Of a DNA stretch of 7,626 nucleotides, positions 6,606 through 7,626 are shown one piece after another. Origin of the DNA: Clostridia bacterium (GTDB taxonomy: Bacteria > Bacillota_A > Clostridia > Oscillospirales > SIG627); contig JAFVYT010000080.1 of NCBI GenBank assembly GCA_017508505.1, positions 1 to 7,626 on the forward strand, read 5' to 3'. How positions within the stretch are numbered: position 1 is the first letter of the stretch; the number at the start of each line of letters is the position of its first letter. The notes below the pieces were generated by a model. It did not search any database. It saw only the letters and a list, made by a program, of their open reading frames with translations, and had not been told where the DNA came from. The position numbers and the translations under genes were made by a program.

Positions 6606-6614
6606 GCCCCGCAA

Positions 6615-6652
6615 AAAAAAGAGAAGCACGCGATAGCGTGCTTCTCTTTTTT
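6615..6652. terminator. Bidirectional terminator between SGNH hydrolase and upp
   Basis: An 11-bp stem (6621-6631 with 6636-6646) with a GATA loop is extended by six A-T pairs, giving a T run at the 3' side on either strand. It sits 9 bases after the hydrolase stop and 5 bases after the stop of upp on the opposite strand, so it serves both. Confidence 0.92.
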
Positions 6653-6657
6653 CTTTG

Positions 6658-7299
6658 TTATTTGGTGCCGAACAGACGGTCGCCCGCATCCCCCAGACCG
6701 GGAAGGATGTAGCCGTTTTCGTTCAGGCAGCGGTCGAGGGTGGAAACGTAGATATCCACGTCGGGGTGCTCCTCGGCAACCTTGGTGATGCCCTCCGGTG
6801 CACCGATGATGGCCATAAACTTGATGTGCTTGCAGCCCTTGTTCTTCAGCATCTGAAGGGCGTCACAGGCGCTGCCGCCGGTTGCGAGCATCGGGTCTAC
6901 CACGAGCACGAGCTTATCCTCGATGCCCTGGGGGAGCTTGCAATAGTAGGTTTCGGGCATCAGCGTTTCCTCATTGCGGTACATACCGATATGGCCGACG
7001 CGCGCGGAGGGGAAGAGCACGTGGATGCCGTTGACCATGCCAAGGCCTGCGCGGAGAATGGGCACGATGACGATGGCATTATCCTTGACGACGCGCTGGG
7101 TGCAGGTCTCAAGGGGCATTTTGACCTCGATCTCGGTGGTGGGCACGCCCTCCTTGAGGCATTCGTAGGTCATGAGCGTTGTGATCTCCTCGACCAGCTC
7201 GCGGAACTCCTTCATGCTGGTACGCTCGTCGCGCAGGATCGCAATTTTATGGCGAATGAGCGGGTGGTCGAAGATGATGACGTTTTTGTAATCCTTCAT
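6658..7299 (-). CDS. upp: Uracil phosphoribosyltransferase
   Basis: The enzyme joins uracil with PRPP to make UMP and pyrophosphate, the one-step pyrimidine salvage reaction in the cytoplasm. The length of 213 residues is typical for bacterial Upp. The PRPP-binding loop VVDPMLATGGS is at 133-143. The uracil-binding C-terminal signature GYILPGLGDAGDR is at 196-208, ending in LFGTK as in most family members. PILRAGLGM (80-88) is the other conserved block. The ATG overlaps the stop of the upstream permease by one base (TAATG), and GGAGG (7314-7310) lies ten bases before the start, inside the permease gene, so translation is probably coupled. A bidirectional terminator follows the gene. Confidence 0.97.
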   Translation of the reverse strand: MKDYKNVIIFDHPLIRHKIAILRDERTSMKEFRELVEEITTLMTYECLKEGVPTTEIEVKMPLETCTQRVVKDNAIVIVPILRAGLGMVNGIHVLFPSARVGHIGMYRNEETLMPETYYCKLPQGIEDKLVLVVDPMLATGGSACDALQMLKNKGCKHIKFMAIIGAPEGITKVAEEHPDVDIYVSTLDRCLNENGYILPGLGDAGDRLFGTK

Positions 7300-7626
7300 T
7301 ACTGATCTGCCTCCGTGTCATCGGCCTTTGCGGGCTTCTTCCACTTGTTGAGCACGATGTTGACGATGATGCCAAGGATCAGTGCGCAGGCGATGGCGGT
7401 GATGGTGACCTTGCCGATGGCGATCGCCATGCCGCCGATGCCCGTGATGAGAATGACGGAGACGGTGAAGAGGTTGGCGTGATCCTCAAGGTCGACCTTC
7501 TGGATCATCTTCAGACCCGAAACGGCGATGAAGCCGTAAAGGGTGATGCAAACGCCGCCCATGACACAGCCGGGAATGGAGTCAAGGAAGGCAACGAAGG
7601 GAGAGAGGAAGGAGATGAGGATCGCC
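7299..7626 (-). CDS. uraA: Uracil permease (NCS2/UraA family), N-terminal part outside window
   Basis: Only the last 108 residues are visible; the start lies beyond the right edge. The segment reads like the end of UraA-type uracil/proton symporters: IPGCVMGGVCITLYGFIAVSG, a loop with KVDLEDHANLFTVSVILITGIGG, then AIGKVTITAIACALILGIIVNIVL, giving about three hydrophobic segments and a charged cytoplasmic tail (NKWKKPAKADDTEADQ). The next gene, overlapping by one base, is upp, which supports uracil as the substrate rather than xanthine or another base carried by NCS2 proteins. Together the two genes import uracil and trap it as UMP. In other Firmicutes such operons respond to pyrimidine supply through a leader, which would lie outside the window. 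Confidence 0.92.
   Translation of the reverse strand, partial: AILISFLSPFVAFLDSIPGCVMGGVCITLYGFIAVSGLKMIQKVDLEDHANLFTVSVILITGIGGMAIAIGKVTITAIACALILGIIVNIVLNKWKKPAKADDTEADQ

Noticed and set aside
1..7626. Search for tRNA or rRNA genes, insertion sequences, CRISPR arrays, toxin-antitoxin pairs or phage genes
   Set aside because: No cloverleaf, transposase, evenly spaced short repeats or small paired genes were seen; the intergenic regions are short and explained by promoters and terminators.

Overview
The window reads as a chromosomal piece of an anaerobic Firmicute, most likely a relatively GC-rich gut Clostridia lineage. This is an inference. It rests on AGGAGG-type ribosome binding sites, sigma-A style promoters, a SipW-type (TasA/camelysin-like) exported protein carrying GLUG repeats, and a compact layout with hairpin terminators between convergent genes. 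No species can be named from the sequence. Seven protein genes fill almost the whole window. I see no RNA gene, insertion sequence, CRISPR array or phage gene, and no gene-free stretch longer than about 210 bases.

Left part (1-3205): a minus-strand M81 (MlrC-type) metallopeptidase that runs off the left edge and lacks only its C-terminal end; a minus-strand short-chain dehydrogenase/reductase (SDR) upstream of it; and a divergent plus-strand AraC-family regulator with an N-terminal cupin-like sensor region. The SDR and M81 genes are separated by a hairpin terminator whose downstream edge abuts the -35 box of a good promoter for M81 (TTGATT-17-TATAAT). The AraC promoter (TTGATT-17-TACAAT) overlaps the first possible ATG, which argues for translation from the next one, at 2456. 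AraC plus SDR plus M81 looks like a small inducible catabolic or detoxification set, but the substrate cannot be read from the sequence.

Middle part (3206-6605): a bidirectional terminator separates AraC from a large minus-strand secreted or surface protein of 724 residues. Its N-terminal region resembles TasA/camelysin. The rest is two copies of a GLUG-rich module of about 250 residues, marked at DNA level by a perfect 39-bp direct repeat exactly 253 codons apart. Divergent from it is a lipoprotein SGNH/GDSL hydrolase with a complete Ser/Gly/Asn/His set. The two divergent promoters carry the same 11-bp -10 element in opposite orientation. This pair of cell-envelope genes is the part most worth following up.

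Right part (6606-7626): a second bidirectional terminator, then a minus-strand uracil salvage operon. The permease (5' end cut off by the right edge) takes uracil in, and uracil phosphoribosyltransferase converts it to UMP. The two genes overlap by one base (TAATG), indicating translational coupling.
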